The position numbers and the translations under genes are program-made. This document shows positions 18,923 through 27,800 of a DNA stretch of 64,000 bases, piece by piece. Where the stretch lies: NCBI GenBank assembly GCA_029975555.1, contig JARKOY010000079.1, positions 186,001 through 250,000 of the forward strand. The letters run 5' to 3'. The DNA comes from Spirochaetia bacterium (GTDB taxonomy: Bacteria; Spirochaetota; Spirochaetia; Treponematales; Rectinemataceae). Each line of letters opens with the position of its first letter. Position 1 is the stretch's first letter. The notes under the pieces were generated by a model. It had not been told where the DNA came from, ran no database searches, and saw only the letters and a program-made list of their open reading frames with translations.

Positions 18923-20463
18923 GCCGTTTTCTTCCCTTCGAGCATATAGCGCCCCACCTCTTCGATGCTCGTCCGCTCGGTGGCGAGGTCCGCAACGATC
19001 TGTCCACGGTGCATTACGAGAATGCGGTCGGCGATCAAAAACAGCTCTTCGAGGTCGGCGGATATGAGGAGCACGGCCCGATCAGCCTCGCGCATCGCGA
19101 GAATTTCGCCGTGTACGTACTCGATGGATCCCACATCGAGCCCTCGCGTCGGCTGATCCATCAGAAAAAAAGGCGTCGAGAGCAGAAGCTCTCGACCGAG
19201 GATCAGTTTCTGCTGATTGCCGCCCGACAGCGAGCGGAAGGGGCTCTGGCTCGAAGTCGTCTGCACGGAGAAGCGCTGCACCAGGCTGTCGGTAAAGGCG
19301 CGCGCATTCCGGTAGTTGAGCACCAGCCCGCGCCAGGCCGCAAACCTCGGCTCAAGCCTGTGGTGCGTCATGATCGCATTGTCGAGGATGGACGCGGCCA
19401 AGCTTGCGCCCATTTTTGCACGATCCTGCGGCACGAAAGAGATGAGTTTGCGCCGCTCCAGAATAGACAGTCCGCAGATTTCTCTGCCGTTCACCGCAAT
19501 AGATCCACTGTTCGGAGCCGTCAGACCCATGATGCTGTTGACGAGCTCGAACTGGCCGTTGCCTTCGACGCCCGCGATGCCGACGATCTCGCCCGCGTGC
19601 ACCGAGAACGACACGTCGTCGAGCAGTTTAAGCCCGTCGCGCCGCGTTACGCACAGATTTTTCGCCTCGAACACGCGATCTCCGCGCCGGTGCGGCGTCC
19701 GCTTCGAGGTAAAGATAACCTGTCGGCCAACCATCATCTGGGCGAGCGCTTCCTTGTTTGTTTCTGAGGCGGCGACCGTCGCGATCTTCTTGCCTTTGCG
19801 CATGACGGTGATGCGGTCGCTCAGCTCGAGCACCTCGTCGAGGCGATGCGAGATGAACAGAATCGTGGTGCCCGCCTCGCGCAGGCGCTTCAGCTCGGCG
19901 AAGAGCTGAGGAATCTCCTGCGGCGTGAGCACCGCCGTCGGCTCGTCCAGAATGAGCACCGAGACATTCCGGTAAAGGAGCTTTAAAATTTCGACCTTCT
20001 GGCGGGCGGCAACCGAGATTCGCTCCACCTGCGCCGACGGATCGAGATGGAACTGGAATTCCTCGATCTTCCGGCGGACGAGCTCGATGGCGCGCTTGGT
20101 GTCCAACACTCCTCCCGGCCCACGGACGGGCTCCGCGCCGAGCACTACGTTTTCCCAGACGGTGTACTGCGGGATGAGCTCGATCTCCTGGTGCACCATG
20201 CCGATGCCCATGGCGATCGCGTCGCCCGGCTTTCTGAAGTGCATCGGGGCGCCGTCGATTTTCACGACTCCCGAGTCGTAGGGCACGAGGCCGTAGAGCA
20301 GCTTCATCAGCGTGCTCTTGCCGGCGCCGTTCTCCCCGACGATCGAGTGGATCTCACCCCTGCGGAATCCGACGGAGACATCGTCCACCGCGAGCACGCT
20401 GGGAGGATATACTTTGACGATATGTTCCAATGAAATGAAATCGTCCATGCGTTGATGCACCAT
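18919..20463 (-). CDS. Nucleoside-type ABC transporter, tandem ATP-binding protein (NupO/YufO-like)
   Basis: This ~514-residue protein has two ABC ATPase domains in one chain. The first has Walker [17 protein letters not shown] and Walker [16 protein letters not shown]. The second has a degenerate Walker A region ([14 protein letters not shown]) and a signature [17 protein letters not shown] followed by [11 protein letters not shown]. This is the usual design in sugar and nucleoside importers. The start is uncertain: the ATG at 20463 and the ATG at 20448 are both possible and neither has a good ribosome site. The open frame reaching 20514 is less likely. It lies between the binding-protein gene and the permease genes. 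Confidence 0.94.
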   Translation of the reverse strand: MVHQRMDDFISLEHIVKVYPPSVLAVDDVSVGFRRGEIHSIVGENGAGKSTLMKLLYGLVPYDSGVVKIDGAPMHFRKPGDAIAMGIGMVHQEIELIPQYTVWENVVLGAEPVRGPGGVLDTKRAIELVRRKIEEFQFHLDPSAQVERISVAARQKVEILKLLYRNVSVLILDEPTAVLTPQEIPQLFAELKRLREAGTTILFISHRLDEVLELSDRITVMRKGKKIATVAASETNKEALAQMMVGRQVIFTSKRTPHRRGDRVFEAKNLCVTRRDGLKLLDDVSFSVHAGEIVGIAGVEGNGQFELVNSIMGLTAPNSGSIAVNGREICGLSILERRKLISFVPQDRAKMGASLAASILDNAIMTHHRLEPRFAAWRGLVLNYRNARAFTDSLVQRFSVQTTSSQSPFRSLSGGNQQKLILGRELLLSTPFFLMDQPTRGLDVGSIEYVHGEILAMREADRAVLLISADLEELFLIADRILVMHRGQIVADLATERTSIEEVGRYMLEGKKTA

Positions 20464-20550
20464 GATAGGATTGGGGTATAGGCCGCGCGCAGCCTGCCTG
20501 AGGCGGCAGTGCACGTGCGGCCGCTTACATTACGTACAGAGACTCACGGC

Positions 20551-21591
20551 TCACTGCTGCCAGACGTTTTCGTTGTTGTAGAGCTGGACTTTGAGCTTGC
20601 CTTCGATGATCTGTTGGCGGGCCGCCTTGACCTTGTCGATGATGTTCTTTGGGAGCACCTGCTGCTTGGCGTCGAACACGAGGTCGATGCCTCCGCTGGC
20701 GAGGTCCGCGTTGATGACGACGCCGGGCTTATAGGTTCCGTCCTTGATCGTCTTGAAGACTTTCTCGATGGTGGCGCCGACGTTCTTCACCGCGCTGGCG
20801 ATCACGTGGCCCGGCTCGAGGTCGTTCTGGTTGGTGTCGACGCCGATGGCGTAAAGCCCACGCTCGGCGGCAGCCTGGAGCACGCCGATGCCAGCGGCTG
20901 CCGCGACCTGGTAGATGACGTCAGCCTTCTGGTCGTAGAGTTGGAGCGCCGCCTGCTTGCCCTTGGCAGAGTCGTCCCACGCGCCGCCCAGCGACTTGGT
21001 CAGGACCTTGATGCCCGGATCGACGGCCTTGGCGCCGTTCTGGAAACCGAACACGAAGGCGCTGACGATGGGGTCGGTGTCGCCGCCGACCACGCCGATG
21101 ACCTTGTCTTTATTGATGCCCTTGAGCGAGGTCGTCGTCGTGGCGAGCGCCGCGGTCATGCCTGCGAGGTAGGAGCTCTGTTCCGCGAGGAAGAACACCG
21201 AGGTGATCGTGTGCTTCGGATTTTCGACGATGGTGTCGATGTTGACGAAGATCTTGTTGGGGTACTTGTCGGCGACGACCTTGAGCTGATCCTCGAATCC
21301 GTACGAGATGACGAAAATGACATCGGCGTACTGAACTGCCGCGTCCAGGGCGGGCTGGAACTTGGCTGCGTCGAAGTTGCACTCGATCGTACGGGTCTGC
21401 AGTTTGTACTGTTTCTCAATATTCTTGATGCCCGCCTCGCCCGAGTCGTAGAATGCGTTGTCGCCGAGTGCGCCGTTGATCAGGTACACGACGCGGTCTG
21501 TTTTCACCGCAGGACCGGCGCCGAAAACACTCGTCGTGGTGGCGAAAAACACGAGCGCCGCAATCAGTGCGAAATATTTTTTACTTTTCAT
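20551..21591 (-). CDS. BMP family ABC substrate-binding protein
   Basis: This 346-residue exported protein has a signal peptide (FALIAALVFFATTTSVFGA) and a BMP/PnrA-like body. The segments VVYLINGALGDNAFYDSGEAG and FVISYGFEDQLKVVADKYP, and the later IGVVGGDTDPIVSAFVFGFQNGAK, are typical of basic membrane proteins such as TmpC/PnrA, which bind purine nucleosides. I see no lipobox cysteine, so it may be a free periplasmic protein. A GGGGG-rich ribosome site lies six bases before the ATG. It heads the five-gene operon (binding protein, ATPase, two permeases, ADP-ribosylglycohydrolase-like). The promoter is at 21620-21648. Confidence 0.94.
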   Translation of the reverse strand: MKSKKYFALIAALVFFATTTSVFGAGPAVKTDRVVYLINGALGDNAFYDSGEAGIKNIEKQYKLQTRTIECNFDAAKFQPALDAAVQYADVIFVISYGFEDQLKVVADKYPNKIFVNIDTIVENPKHTITSVFFLAEQSSYLAGMTAALATTTTSLKGINKDKVIGVVGGDTDPIVSAFVFGFQNGAKAVDPGIKVLTKSLGGAWDDSAKGKQAALQLYDQKADVIYQVAAAAGIGVLQAAAERGLYAIGVDTNQNDLEPGHVIASAVKNVGATIEKVFKTIKDGTYKPGVVINADLASGGIDLVFDAKQQVLPKNIIDKVKAARQQIIEGKLKVQLYNNENVWQQ

Positions 21592-21619
21592 AGGGACCCC
21601 CTTGTATTGTCAAGGTGAA

Positions 21620-21648
21620 ATTATATGGTGGGGGATAGGGGCCGTCAA
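21620..21648 (-). promoter_or_regulatory. Near-consensus promoter of the nucleoside ABC operon
   Basis: On the minus strand, TTGACG (21648-21643) and a perfect TATAAT (21625-21620) are 17 bases apart, 29 bases from the start of the BMP gene at 21591. This gives a short leader carrying the G-rich ribosome site. It is the best sigma70-like match among the operon promoters in the window. Confidence 0.75.
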
Positions 21649-22065
21649 CCTTGATGTGCGGCCCCTGTGCGGGATCAAGGGGGTGTGAAGTACAGCATTA
21701 CGCCTCTCGATAGCGCTTTCGGTACTCGGAAGGGGGGGCTTAGAGTCGCGCCTACCGGAGCCCCGGCGCCCGAGGTGCTCGCCCGGCTGGGGATCGGCGG
21801 AGCAATTCCTCTCGCGCCGCACGAAACGCTATGGATAGGGTATGGAGGTGGCAAAAAGATATCGGTGCTGCGCATGTAAGACGCGTGGCTTGATGCATAA
21901 ATATAGAAAAACGCTCTTGCTTTGTGAAAGAGCAAGAGCTAGAATAGCTACTCTATAAAACAGAGGACCTGCGGGCGTCCTTCGTCGAACCCGCATGGCC
22001 GGCGTTGCCGGCTAATCGATATAATTGTTGATTTTATATGGGTGAGTGGTCAAAGGAGGCAGTGG
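21649..22065. other. 417-bp intergenic region with hairpins, no supported gene
   Basis: The region lies between two divergent transport operons. Short open frames here (for example 21667-21879 on the plus strand) have no ribosome site and no recognisable product. Three hairpin-forming repeats cluster at its right end. GCTCTTGCT (21913-21921) pairs with AGCAAGAGC (21931-21939). GCGGG (21971-21975) pairs with CCCGC (21990-21994). GCCGGC occurs twice (21998-22003 and 22007-22012) around a GTT loop. They may form a leader structure for the oligopeptide operon; no known riboswitch class was recognised. Confidence 0.5.
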
Positions 22066-23634
22066 ATGAAGAAAAAAGGAATGGGTCTCGCCTGTTTGTT
22101 TCTTCTTGTGGCGATTTCGTTCGTCGCGGCGGGCAATATACCCAAGGATACTCTTGTGATGGCGATGAATACCGAGATATTCAAGACCTTCGATCCGGGG
22201 GTGTGCTTCGAGGTGGAGCCCTCCGCCTTCGTCAAGAATATCTATGCAAACCTCGTTACACTTAACGTGGTGAACGGGGCCTTTACGCCGGTGGCGGATC
22301 TCGCCGAAAAGTGGGAGCAGTCGCAGGACGGCAAGGTTTGGACCTTCTACCTCAGGAAGGGTGCGAAATTCGCCAACGGCGACACGGTCAAGGCATCGGA
22401 CGTCGAATATTCGTACAGGAGGGCCATCAGGCTCAAAAAATCGCCCGCGTGGCTCTTTACGGACACCCTGGGCCTCACGGAAGAGAGCATCAAGGCCGTG
22501 AACGACACCACCGTCACCATCACGACGAACGGAGCCCCAGCCAACGTCGTGCTCTCCGTGCTGGCCGCGAACATCGGCGGCGTCCTCTGTGAGAAGGAAG
22601 TGAAGGCGCACGAGACGAATGGAGACATGGGCATGGCGTGGCTCACCGACCACAGTGCCGGCGCCGGCCCCTATGTGCTGAAGGAGTGGAAGCGTAAAAC
22701 GCAGATTGTCTTGACGGAGAACAAGAATTACTACGGCAACCAGCCGGCGATCAAGACGATCCTTTTGCGCGACATGCCCGAAGCTTCGGACCGCTATCTG
22801 GCGCTGAAGAAGGGCGATGTCGATGTCGCGTACCAGATCACGGTCGAGGCGGCCGCCGAGCTCAGAGATAAAAAGGATGGGAGCGTCTCGCTGTTTACCA
22901 ACCCGGGGCAGTCGCTCGAGTACGTCGCCATGAACGCGAGCTGGGGCCCCTTCAAAGATGTGCGTGTCCGCCAAGCGGTGAAATACGCCATCGACTACGA
23001 TGCCATCATCAACAAGGTCCGGGAGGGGTTCGCGATCAAGAACCAGCAGTTCCTCGCGATCGGCTATTTCGGGTACAAGGAGAGCAACCCCTTCACTCGC
23101 GATGTCGCAAAGGCGAAGAAGCTTCTGGCAGATGCGGGGTATCCCAATGGATTTGAGGTCGAGATCGTCACCAACGAGTCAGAAATCCGCCGTGCCGAAG
23201 CGGTGGTCGTGCAGTCCAACCTCGCGGATATCGGCATAAAGAGCAACATCGTCATCATGCAGGCTGCCCAGATGTACGACAAATACCGGAACCAGGGCCT
23301 GCAGATGATCGTCGCCGGCTGGGGAATCGACTATCCGGACGCGGACGCGCTGGCGAAGCCCTTCGCCGACTATACGGTCAAACAGCTGGCGTGGAGAAAT
23401 GCGTGGCTCGACGACAAAGCGGCCGCGATGACCGCCGCCGCAGGAAAAGAGATCAACGAGCAGAAGCGCGCCCAGATCTACCGCGATCTCGTAAAATACT
23501 GGCAGGACAATGGGCCGTTCGCGATGCTGTATCAGCCCATCGATTTCTGGGGTATCGGAAAGGACCTCAAGGGTTTCGACAAAGCCTACGAAGGGTATAA
23601 CGTGCACTGCGACTTTACCTTGATAAGCAAGTAA
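22066..23634 (+). CDS. Oligopeptide/dipeptide ABC transporter substrate-binding protein (SBP_bac_5)
   Basis: This 522-residue exported protein has a signal (KKKGMGLACLFLLVAISFVAAG) and the cluster C, family 5 solute-binding fold. That fold shows LADLAEKWEQSQDGKVWTFYLRKGAKFANGD-type landmarks near residues 70-100 and FKDVRVRQAVKYAIDYDAII in the middle. I choose the ATG at 22066 because AGGAGG lies six bases upstream; an extension to 22042 has no site. It is the first gene of a five-gene operon (binding protein, two permeases, two ATPases). The ligand is probably a peptide, though nickel and sugar-binding members of this family exist. Confidence 0.94.
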   Translation: MKKKGMGLACLFLLVAISFVAAGNIPKDTLVMAMNTEIFKTFDPGVCFEVEPSAFVKNIYANLVTLNVVNGAFTPVADLAEKWEQSQDGKVWTFYLRKGAKFANGDTVKASDVEYSYRRAIRLKKSPAWLFTDTLGLTEESIKAVNDTTVTITTNGAPANVVLSVLAANIGGVLCEKEVKAHETNGDMGMAWLTDHSAGAGPYVLKEWKRKTQIVLTENKNYYGNQPAIKTILLRDMPEASDRYLALKKGDVDVAYQITVEAAAELRDKKDGSVSLFTNPGQSLEYVAMNASWGPFKDVRVRQAVKYAIDYDAIINKVREGFAIKNQQFLAIGYFGYKESNPFTRDVAKAKKLLADAGYPNGFEVEIVTNESEIRRAEAVVVQSNLADIGIKSNIVIMQAAQMYDKYRNQGLQMIVAGWGIDYPDADALAKPFADYTVKQLAWRNAWLDDKAAAMTAAAGKEINEQKRAQIYRDLVKYWQDNGPFAMLYQPIDFWGIGKDLKGFDKAYEGYNVHCDFTLISK

Positions 23635-23651
23635 GTCGGGGTATGTGCTGT

Positions 23652-23684
23652 CCGAGTGTTGTTCCCGGATGGGGCAACACTCGG
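23652..23684 (+). terminator. Intercistronic hairpin after the peptide-binding protein gene
   Basis: CCGAGTGTTG (23652-23661) pairs perfectly with CAACACTCGG (23675-23684), followed by a moderately U-rich AAATTGATTTTATTG. It sits 18 bases after the binding-protein stop, inside the 140-base gap before the first permease. Such hairpins often protect the binding-protein mRNA or reduce downstream transcription. This is inference from position. Confidence 0.6.
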
Positions 23685-23774
23685 AAATTGATTTTATTGC
23701 TTTGGCCGGCGAAAAATGGCTGAAGCGGTGTTTCGATCTTTTTGCATCGGCCTCGGAGAAGGATAATAGTCGCC

Positions 23775-24782
23775 ATGGAACTGGGCAGCTTCATTATAAA
23801 ACGCTTGTCTCTTATGGTTCTGGTCATTTTTGGGGTGCTGATCATCGTCTTCATCGTCACCAGGATCATTCCCGCCGATCCCGTGGGGGCCATTCTAGGG
23901 GGCAATGCACCGCCGGAAGCCGTGGATGCCATGCGGCATCAGTTGGGCCTCGACAAACCGATTTTTGCGCAGCTCGTCGATTACCTGGGGGGCATATTCC
24001 GCGGGAATCTGGGTAACTCCTTGGTGAGCAGCCGCCCGGTGATTACCGACATTCTGGAATATCTCCCCGCGACCATCGAACTTGCGATTTCTTCTATCAT
24101 ATTTGCGGTGGTTTTAGGGGTCACATTGGGCCTTTTGTCCGCAGTCTTCAGGAACCGATTCATCGACCACTTTTCGCGTGTTTTTTCGATACTGGGAATA
24201 TCGTTGCCAGGCTTCTGGCTGGGGTTGATTATGATCTTGATTTTTTACTACAAGCTCGGATGGCTTCCCAGCGGCGGGCAGTACGATATGTTCGTCTTTC
24301 CTACGAGGACCACAGGCCTCGTGCTTCTGGACGCGATGATCAACGGGGAATGGAATGTCTTCTTCAATGGCATAAAGCACCTCATTCTGCCGACCTTCAT
24401 CCTCGGTTACAGCAGTACGGCATCCATCGCGCGCATCATGCGCGCGAGCATGTTGGACGTGTTGCACCAGAACTACATCCGTACCGCGCGGGCGAAAGGG
24501 CTGCCGAAGAAGGTGGTAATCCTGCGCCATGCCCTGAAGAACGCGCTCATCCCCGTCATCACCATCGTAGGGCTGGAGTTTGGAGGGCTTTTGAGCGGAG
24601 CAGTGCTCACGGAGACGATTTTCAGCTGGCCAGGCCTGGGGCGATACATCGTCAATTCGCTCCTGACGCTCGATTATCCGGCGATAAGTGGCGGCACCAT
24701 TTTCATAGCCCTGATGTATTCGGTCGTCAATCTGGCCGTGGATATTCTCTATGCGGCGGTAGACCCAAGGATGAGGGCATAA
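23775..24782 (+). CDS. Peptide ABC transporter permease (DppB-like)
   Basis: This 335-residue membrane protein is a DppB/OppB-type permease. It starts MELGSFIIKRLSLMVLVI, followed by the family segment IIPADPVGAILGGNAPPEAV. It has the cytoplasmic coupling loop YIRTARAKGLPKKVVILRHALKN and the motif GALLSGAVLTETIF-like (GGLLSGAVLTETIFSWPG). AAGGA lies about a dozen bases before the ATG. The spacing to the next permease gene is only nine bases. It forms half of the membrane channel for the operon's substrate. Confidence 0.95.
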   Translation: MELGSFIIKRLSLMVLVIFGVLIIVFIVTRIIPADPVGAILGGNAPPEAVDAMRHQLGLDKPIFAQLVDYLGGIFRGNLGNSLVSSRPVITDILEYLPATIELAISSIIFAVVLGVTLGLLSAVFRNRFIDHFSRVFSILGISLPGFWLGLIMILIFYYKLGWLPSGGQYDMFVFPTRTTGLVLLDAMINGEWNVFFNGIKHLILPTFILGYSSTASIARIMRASMLDVLHQNYIRTARAKGLPKKVVILRHALKNALIPVITIVGLEFGGLLSGAVLTETIFSWPGLGRYIVNSLLTLDYPAISGGTIFIALMYSVVNLAVDILYAAVDPRMRA

Positions 24783-24791
24783 GGAGCGGAT

Positions 24792-25709
24792 ATGAAAAAG
24801 ACACCTTCGGCCGCCGGCTCCACGAAAGAGACTTCCCTGAAGAAATTTCTGAACGAAAGAAAACCAATGCTGGACGATGTGAAGCACAGCATCTATCTCT
24901 GGAAAAAGACGCCGCTCGCCCTCATCGGCACAGTGATAATCGGCCTGTTTTTGCTCGTCGCGCTGTTTGCGCCACTCCTTGCGCCCTATGATCCGATCGC
25001 GACGGACCTTTCCCGCAAGCTGGAAGCGCCGAGCGCCGCGCATCCCTTCGGGCTCGATCAGTTCGGCAGAGACGTGCTCAGCCGAGTGATCATGGGGACC
25101 CGCATCGAGGTGCAGATCATTTTCATCATTTCGATCATCAGCATTGCCATCGGGTTAATCGTTGGAATTGTGGCAGGCTATTTCGGGGGCATCGTCGACG
25201 AGATTCTCATGAGGATCACCGACATTTTTCTCGCCTTTCCGCGGCTCGTGCTCGCGATGGCCTTCGCTGCGGCGCTGCGGCCCACGCTCGCGAACGCGAT
25301 CGTCGCCATATCGCTCGTGGAGTGGACGGTGTACGCCCGCCTCGCCCGCGCGGAAGCGATCAAGGTCAGGTCCCAGCCCTACATCGAGGCGATCAAGGCG
25401 ATCGGCGCGAGCGACTTCAAGATAATGATGTTCCACGTGCTTCCGATGTCCATTTCGCCGGTCATCGTGCAGCTCACCATGCGGATGGGCACCATCATCC
25501 TCACCGCGGCAAGCTTAGGCTTTTTGGGCTTAGGCGCCCAGCCGCCCCTGCCCGAATGGGGCGCAATAGTCAGCGACGGCCGCAGTTACCTCATGAACAA
25601 CTGGTGGATAACCGCCTTCCCGGGCATGGCGATTGCGATCACAGTCCTCGGCTTCAATCTGCTCGGCGACGGTATACGGGACATCCTCGACCCAAGGATC
25701 AGGAGATGA
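24792..25709 (+). CDS. Peptide ABC transporter permease (DppC-like)
   Basis: This 305-residue membrane protein is a DppC/OppC-type permease with a polar N-terminal leader. The first membrane segment is LALIGTVIIGLFLLVALFAPLLAPYDPI. The family signature AHPFGLDQFGRDVLSRVIMGTR follows, and the coupling loop VRSQPYIEAIKAIGASDFKI is later in the chain. AAGGAG lies upstream of the ATG. It pairs with the DppB-like protein. The stop region carries the AGGAG used by the next gene, so translation is likely coupled. Confidence 0.95.
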   Translation: MKKTPSAAGSTKETSLKKFLNERKPMLDDVKHSIYLWKKTPLALIGTVIIGLFLLVALFAPLLAPYDPIATDLSRKLEAPSAAHPFGLDQFGRDVLSRVIMGTRIEVQIIFIISIISIAIGLIVGIVAGYFGGIVDEILMRITDIFLAFPRLVLAMAFAAALRPTLANAIVAISLVEWTVYARLARAEAIKVRSQPYIEAIKAIGASDFKIMMFHVLPMSISPVIVQLTMRMGTIILTAASLGFLGLGAQPPLPEWGAIVSDGRSYLMNNWWITAFPGMAIAITVLGFNLLGDGIRDILDPRIRR

Positions 25710-25711
25710 CG

Positions 25712-26722
25712 ATGCAGCGACGAAGGGGTGATTTGCTCGATATCTCGGGCCTGAAGGTTGTCTTTGACACGTACGCAGGGCAGGTCAAGGCGCTCAACGG
25801 CGTCGAGCTCTGGATGAACCACGGCGAGCGCCTGGGCGTGGTCGGCGAGACGGGCTGCGGTAAGTCCGTGACCGCACTGTCGGTCATGCGGTTGATCGAT
25901 GAGCCGGGCAAGATAATCGAGGGGAACATTCTTTTTGAGGGAAAGGACCTGACGGCCCTGTCCGAAGGCGAGCTCAACATGATCCGAGGAAAGGATATCG
26001 CGATGATATTCCAGGAGCCGGTCGCGGCGCTCAACCCCGTGATGAAGGTCGGCGCCCAGATTGTGGAGAACATCGAGTGGCAGCGAAAGTCTGCGGCCCA
26101 GGAGCGAGGTTCTCCGTTGCAGACTGTTCAGATAATGCGCGACATGCTGAAGTTTGTAGGACTGGACTGGCAGAGGACAGAAAATCTCTATCCCCATGAA
26201 TTGAGCGGCGGCATGGCGCAGCGAGTCATGATCGCGATGGCCCTGTCCTCAAAGCCGAAACTTCTTATCGCTGACGAGCCCACATCGGCGCTCGACGTCA
26301 CGATTCAGGCTCAGATACTCAACCTTCTCAACAGCCTTGTGAAGGAGACGCGGACGGCCGTCCTGCTCATTACGCACGCGATGGGTGTCGCGGCCCAGTT
26401 CTGCGATTTTATTGCGGTGATGTACGCGGGCAATGTCGTGGAATACGGCTCTCTCCATGCGATTTTCGACAATCCGCTCCATCCTTACACGAAGGGGCTG
26501 TTGAAGGCGGTGCCGAAGATTGGCAGGACCGACGAACTGCAGAGCATCCCTGGCATTGTGCCCGATCTGATCGACCCCCCGAGCGGGTGCCGCTTCCATC
26601 CCCGCTGTCCGCACCGCGGACCGGCGTGCGACAAGGCTCAGCCGCGCTTTGAGCCGGTGGGAGGCGAATCGGAAGCCGACAGGCACCACGTTGCCTGTTT
26701 TCTGTATCAAAAAGACCACTAA
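25712..26722 (+). CDS. Peptide ABC transporter ATP-binding protein (DppD-like)
   Basis: This 336-residue ATPase has Walker A (GETGCGKSVTALSVM), the Q-loop MIFQEPVAALNPVM, the signature ELSGGMAQRVMIAMAL and Walker B ([14 protein letters not shown]). A C-terminal oligopeptide ABC extension carries a cysteine cluster (GCRFHPRCPHRGPACDKA) that in relatives can hold a 4Fe-4S cluster. I place the start at the ATG at 25712, six bases after AGGAG. The ATG at 25706 lies directly against that site, and the much longer frame from 25322 is a shadow of the permease. It forms a heterodimer with the next ATPase. Confidence 0.95.
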   Translation: MQRRRGDLLDISGLKVVFDTYAGQVKALNGVELWMNHGERLGVVGETGCGKSVTALSVMRLIDEPGKIIEGNILFEGKDLTALSEGELNMIRGKDIAMIFQEPVAALNPVMKVGAQIVENIEWQRKSAAQERGSPLQTVQIMRDMLKFVGLDWQRTENLYPHELSGGMAQRVMIAMALSSKPKLLIADEPTSALDVTIQAQILNLLNSLVKETRTAVLLITHAMGVAAQFCDFIAVMYAGNVVEYGSLHAIFDNPLHPYTKGLLKAVPKIGRTDELQSIPGIVPDLIDPPSGCRFHPRCPHRGPACDKAQPRFEPVGGESEADRHHVACFLYQKDH

Positions 26723-26736
26723 GAGGAACCGACACG

Positions 26737-27732
26737 ATGCAAGCAGCTACGGAAAGGGAAGGCAGAGAGATTCTGATTCAGGCGAAGCATCTGAAAAAGC
26801 TGTTCGCCGTCAAGAAGAATTTTTATTCTCGTCCGCTGTATGTGAAGGCCGTCGACGACTGCAATTTCTCAATCAGGAAGAACACCGTGTTCGGCATCGT
26901 GGGAGAATCCGGCTCCGGCAAGACGACGCTCGGCCGCGTCATTTTGCGTCTCATCGAGGCGACGAACGGCACCGTGGTGTTCGACGACACCGACCTGATG
27001 TCATTGTCCAGCCAGGAACTGAGGCTCTTCAGGCGGCGCATGCAGATTATATCGCAGGACCCCTATAACTCGCTGCACCCCCGGAAGGTGGTCAAGAAGC
27101 TCATCGGCGAGGGCCTTCAGCTCCATTTTCAGCTTTCTTCCCAAGAAATCAACGAGCGCGTCAAGCATATCCTCACCCTGGTCGGGCTGCGGGAAGAGCA
27201 CATGTACCGCTATCCTCACGAATTTTCCGGCGGGCAGCGGCAGCGGATCGCCATAGCCCGAGCCCTGGTTTTGAAGCCCGAGTTCATTGTTCTGGACGAA
27301 CCTACATCGGCCTTGGACGTGTCGGTGCAGGCCGTCATCCTCAAGATGCTCAAGGAGCTCAAGCGGGATTTTGCCCTCACCTACATGCTGATCACCCACG
27401 ATCTTGCGGTCATCGACTACATGGCCGACGATGTCGCGGTGATGTACCTAGGGCAGATCGTCGAGATGGGCTCCAAAGACGACATTTTCTTGAGGACCGC
27501 GCACCCCTACGCCCGTCTCCTGATCGACTCGGTTCCTCCGCCCACTCCGAGCGAACACTGGAGTGGCAAGGTGCTGAGCGGAGAAATTCCGAGCCCCATC
27601 CACGTGCCTTCAGGCTGCAGATTTCATCCCCGCTGCCCACAGGCCAAGGATATCTGCGCGAAAGAAGAGCCCATCCTCTCCGAACTGCAGCCTGGGCACT
27701 TCGTAAAATGCCACTTTCCCCTTGGTTCGTAG
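26737..27732 (+). CDS. Peptide ABC transporter ATP-binding protein (DppF-like)
   Basis: This 331-residue ATPase is the second motor subunit. It has Walker A (GESGSGKTTLGRVILRL), the Q-loop IISQDPYNSLHPRK, the signature FSGGQRQRIAIARALV, Walker B ([14 protein letters not shown]) and the switch histidine (LITHDLAVIDY). Its C-terminus again carries the oligopeptide extension with a cysteine cluster (SGCRFHPRCPQAKDICAKEE). AAGAGGAA is the likely ribosome site. It ends the peptide import operon and converges with the serine hydrolase gene; I see no strong terminator in the 68-base gap. Confidence 0.95.
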   Translation: MQAATEREGREILIQAKHLKKLFAVKKNFYSRPLYVKAVDDCNFSIRKNTVFGIVGESGSGKTTLGRVILRLIEATNGTVVFDDTDLMSLSSQELRLFRRRMQIISQDPYNSLHPRKVVKKLIGEGLQLHFQLSSQEINERVKHILTLVGLREEHMYRYPHEFSGGQRQRIAIARALVLKPEFIVLDEPTSALDVSVQAVILKMLKELKRDFALTYMLITHDLAVIDYMADDVAVMYLGQIVEMGSKDDIFLRTAHPYARLLIDSVPPPTPSEHWSGKVLSGEIPSPIHVPSGCRFHPRCPQAKDICAKEEPILSELQPGHFVKCHFPLGS

Positions 27733-27800
27733 GGCGCCGTACGATGCGGGTGGCGCTGCGCCATGTATGTAATCCGCGCGCCCTAGCGACCCAGCGCCCT

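Noticed and set aside
21667-21935. Short open frames in the intergenic region 21649-22065
   Set aside because: No ribosome sites, no known domains and odd composition.
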